6,864 bases of DNA from an uncultured Gallionellaceae bacterium. Lineage in GTDB: Bacteria > Pseudomonadota > Gammaproteobacteria > Burkholderiales > Sulfuricellaceae. The stretch is from NCBI GenBank assembly GCA_937873435.1, contig CALMWM010000675.1, forward strand, positions 1 through 6,864, read 5' to 3'. This document shows positions 6,352-6,864 of this stretch, one piece after another; the first letter of the stretch is position 1, and each line of letters starts with the position of its first letter. Both the position numbers and the translations under genes were made by a program. The notes below the pieces were generated by a model. The model ran no database searches. It saw only the letters and a program-made list of their open reading frames with translations, and was not told the origin of the DNA.

Positions 6352-6864
6352 GTGAGGCGCCGGTAGCCGTCCAAGCCTATGTGATTGTTTCAATCCTCGC
6401 CTGCCTCGAGAGGCAGGCGCTACATGTTTAGGCTGCCTCACCGGTTTTGATGTCGATGTTTCAATCCTCGCCTGCCTCGAGAGGCAGGCGCTACAGGCGA
6501 GCCAATATCCACATGACCGCTAAGATCAGGTTTCAATCCTCGCCTGCCTCGAGAGGCAGGCGCTACACGGTGGCGCTGGGGAGCGTCCAGTTGGGGTAGC
6601 AGTTTCAATCCTCGCCTGCCTCGAGAGGCAGGCGCTACGTCGTTGTGGGTAGTGCGGATTGCCCGAGCATGGCGGTTTCAATCCTCGCCTGCCTCGAGAG
6701 GCAGGCGCTACCGGCACCCGCCAGGCATCCTTTGTACTGCGAATGGGTTTCAATCCTCGCCTGCCTCGAGAGGCAGGCGCTACTTGCGGCCCAGGTGATG
6801 GAGCAGTCGGACAACATGGAGTTTCAATCCTCGCCTGCCTCGAGAGGCAGGCGCTACGCTGTCC
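6315..6864 (-). CRISPR. CRISPR array, leader-distal end, continuing past the window
   Basis: Seven identical 37-base repeats start at 6387, 6458, 6530, 6602, 6675, 6747 and 6821, preceded by a decayed one at 6315. On the plus strand the repeat begins GTTTCAATCC and ends GGCAGGCGCTAC. Spacers are 35, 34, 35, 35, 36, 35 and 37 bases and all differ; an eighth is cut after 7 bases. The repeat holds CGCCTGCCTC and GAGGCAGGCG around GA, a strong hairpin (9 pairs with a 4-base loop, or 10 with 2). Read on the minus strand the repeat ends ATTGAAAC, the usual 8-base crRNA 5' handle of many Class 1 (type I and III) systems. This and the decayed repeat on the left place the leader to the right, outside the window. 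No cas gene is visible, so the subtype is unknown. Confidence 0.97.

Noticed and set aside
6526..6817. Minus-strand frames with the repeated peptide SACLSRQARIET
   Set aside because: The peptide repeat is only the translation of CRISPR repeats, whose period with the spacer is often 72 bases and so stays in frame. It is not a repeat protein.

Overview
The window reads as a chromosomal piece of a GC-rich proteobacterium, most likely a betaproteobacterium. That assignment rests on the alaA-hom-thrC gene order, the close match of these proteins to proteobacterial families, and codon use rich in G and C at third positions. No genus can be named from the sequence alone.

Layout. From 1 to 5794 everything is coded on the minus strand, so the transcription order runs right to left: alaA (alanine-forming aminotransferase, 4568-5794), a 103-base gap holding an inverted heptamer repeat, hom (homoserine dehydrogenase, 3151-4464), an EcoRV-type restriction endonuclease (2272-3147), its EcoRV-type adenine methyltransferase (1349-2275), and thrC (threonine synthase, 3' end beyond base 1). 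On the plus strand, divergent from alaA, lies a small Mth938-like (DUF498) protein (5917-6285) with a clear TATAAT box upstream. From 6315 to the window end there is a CRISPR array with 37-base repeats: one decayed repeat, then seven identical ones. It continues past base 6864, and no cas gene is visible.

How the genes work together. hom and thrC encode two steps of threonine synthesis, from aspartate semialdehyde to homoserine and from phosphohomoserine to threonine. They would normally be adjacent. Here a two-gene restriction-modification cassette sits exactly between them, 3 bases after the hom stop and 14 bases before the thrC start, and the endonuclease and methyltransferase genes overlap by 4 bases. 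The cassette is visibly AT-rich beside its GC-rich neighbours, which points to horizontal acquisition. Its genes are in the operon's orientation, so they probably ride on the operon transcript. The endonuclease keeps the EcoRV catalytic residues and nearly the whole EcoRV base-reading loop, so GATATC is the predicted target; the window holds one such site, inside hom.

The most notable points are the insertion of a Type II restriction-modification system into an amino-acid operon with the endonuclease gene first and no controller gene in sight, the heptamer inverted repeat between alaA and hom, and the array end that shows its leader must lie to the right.
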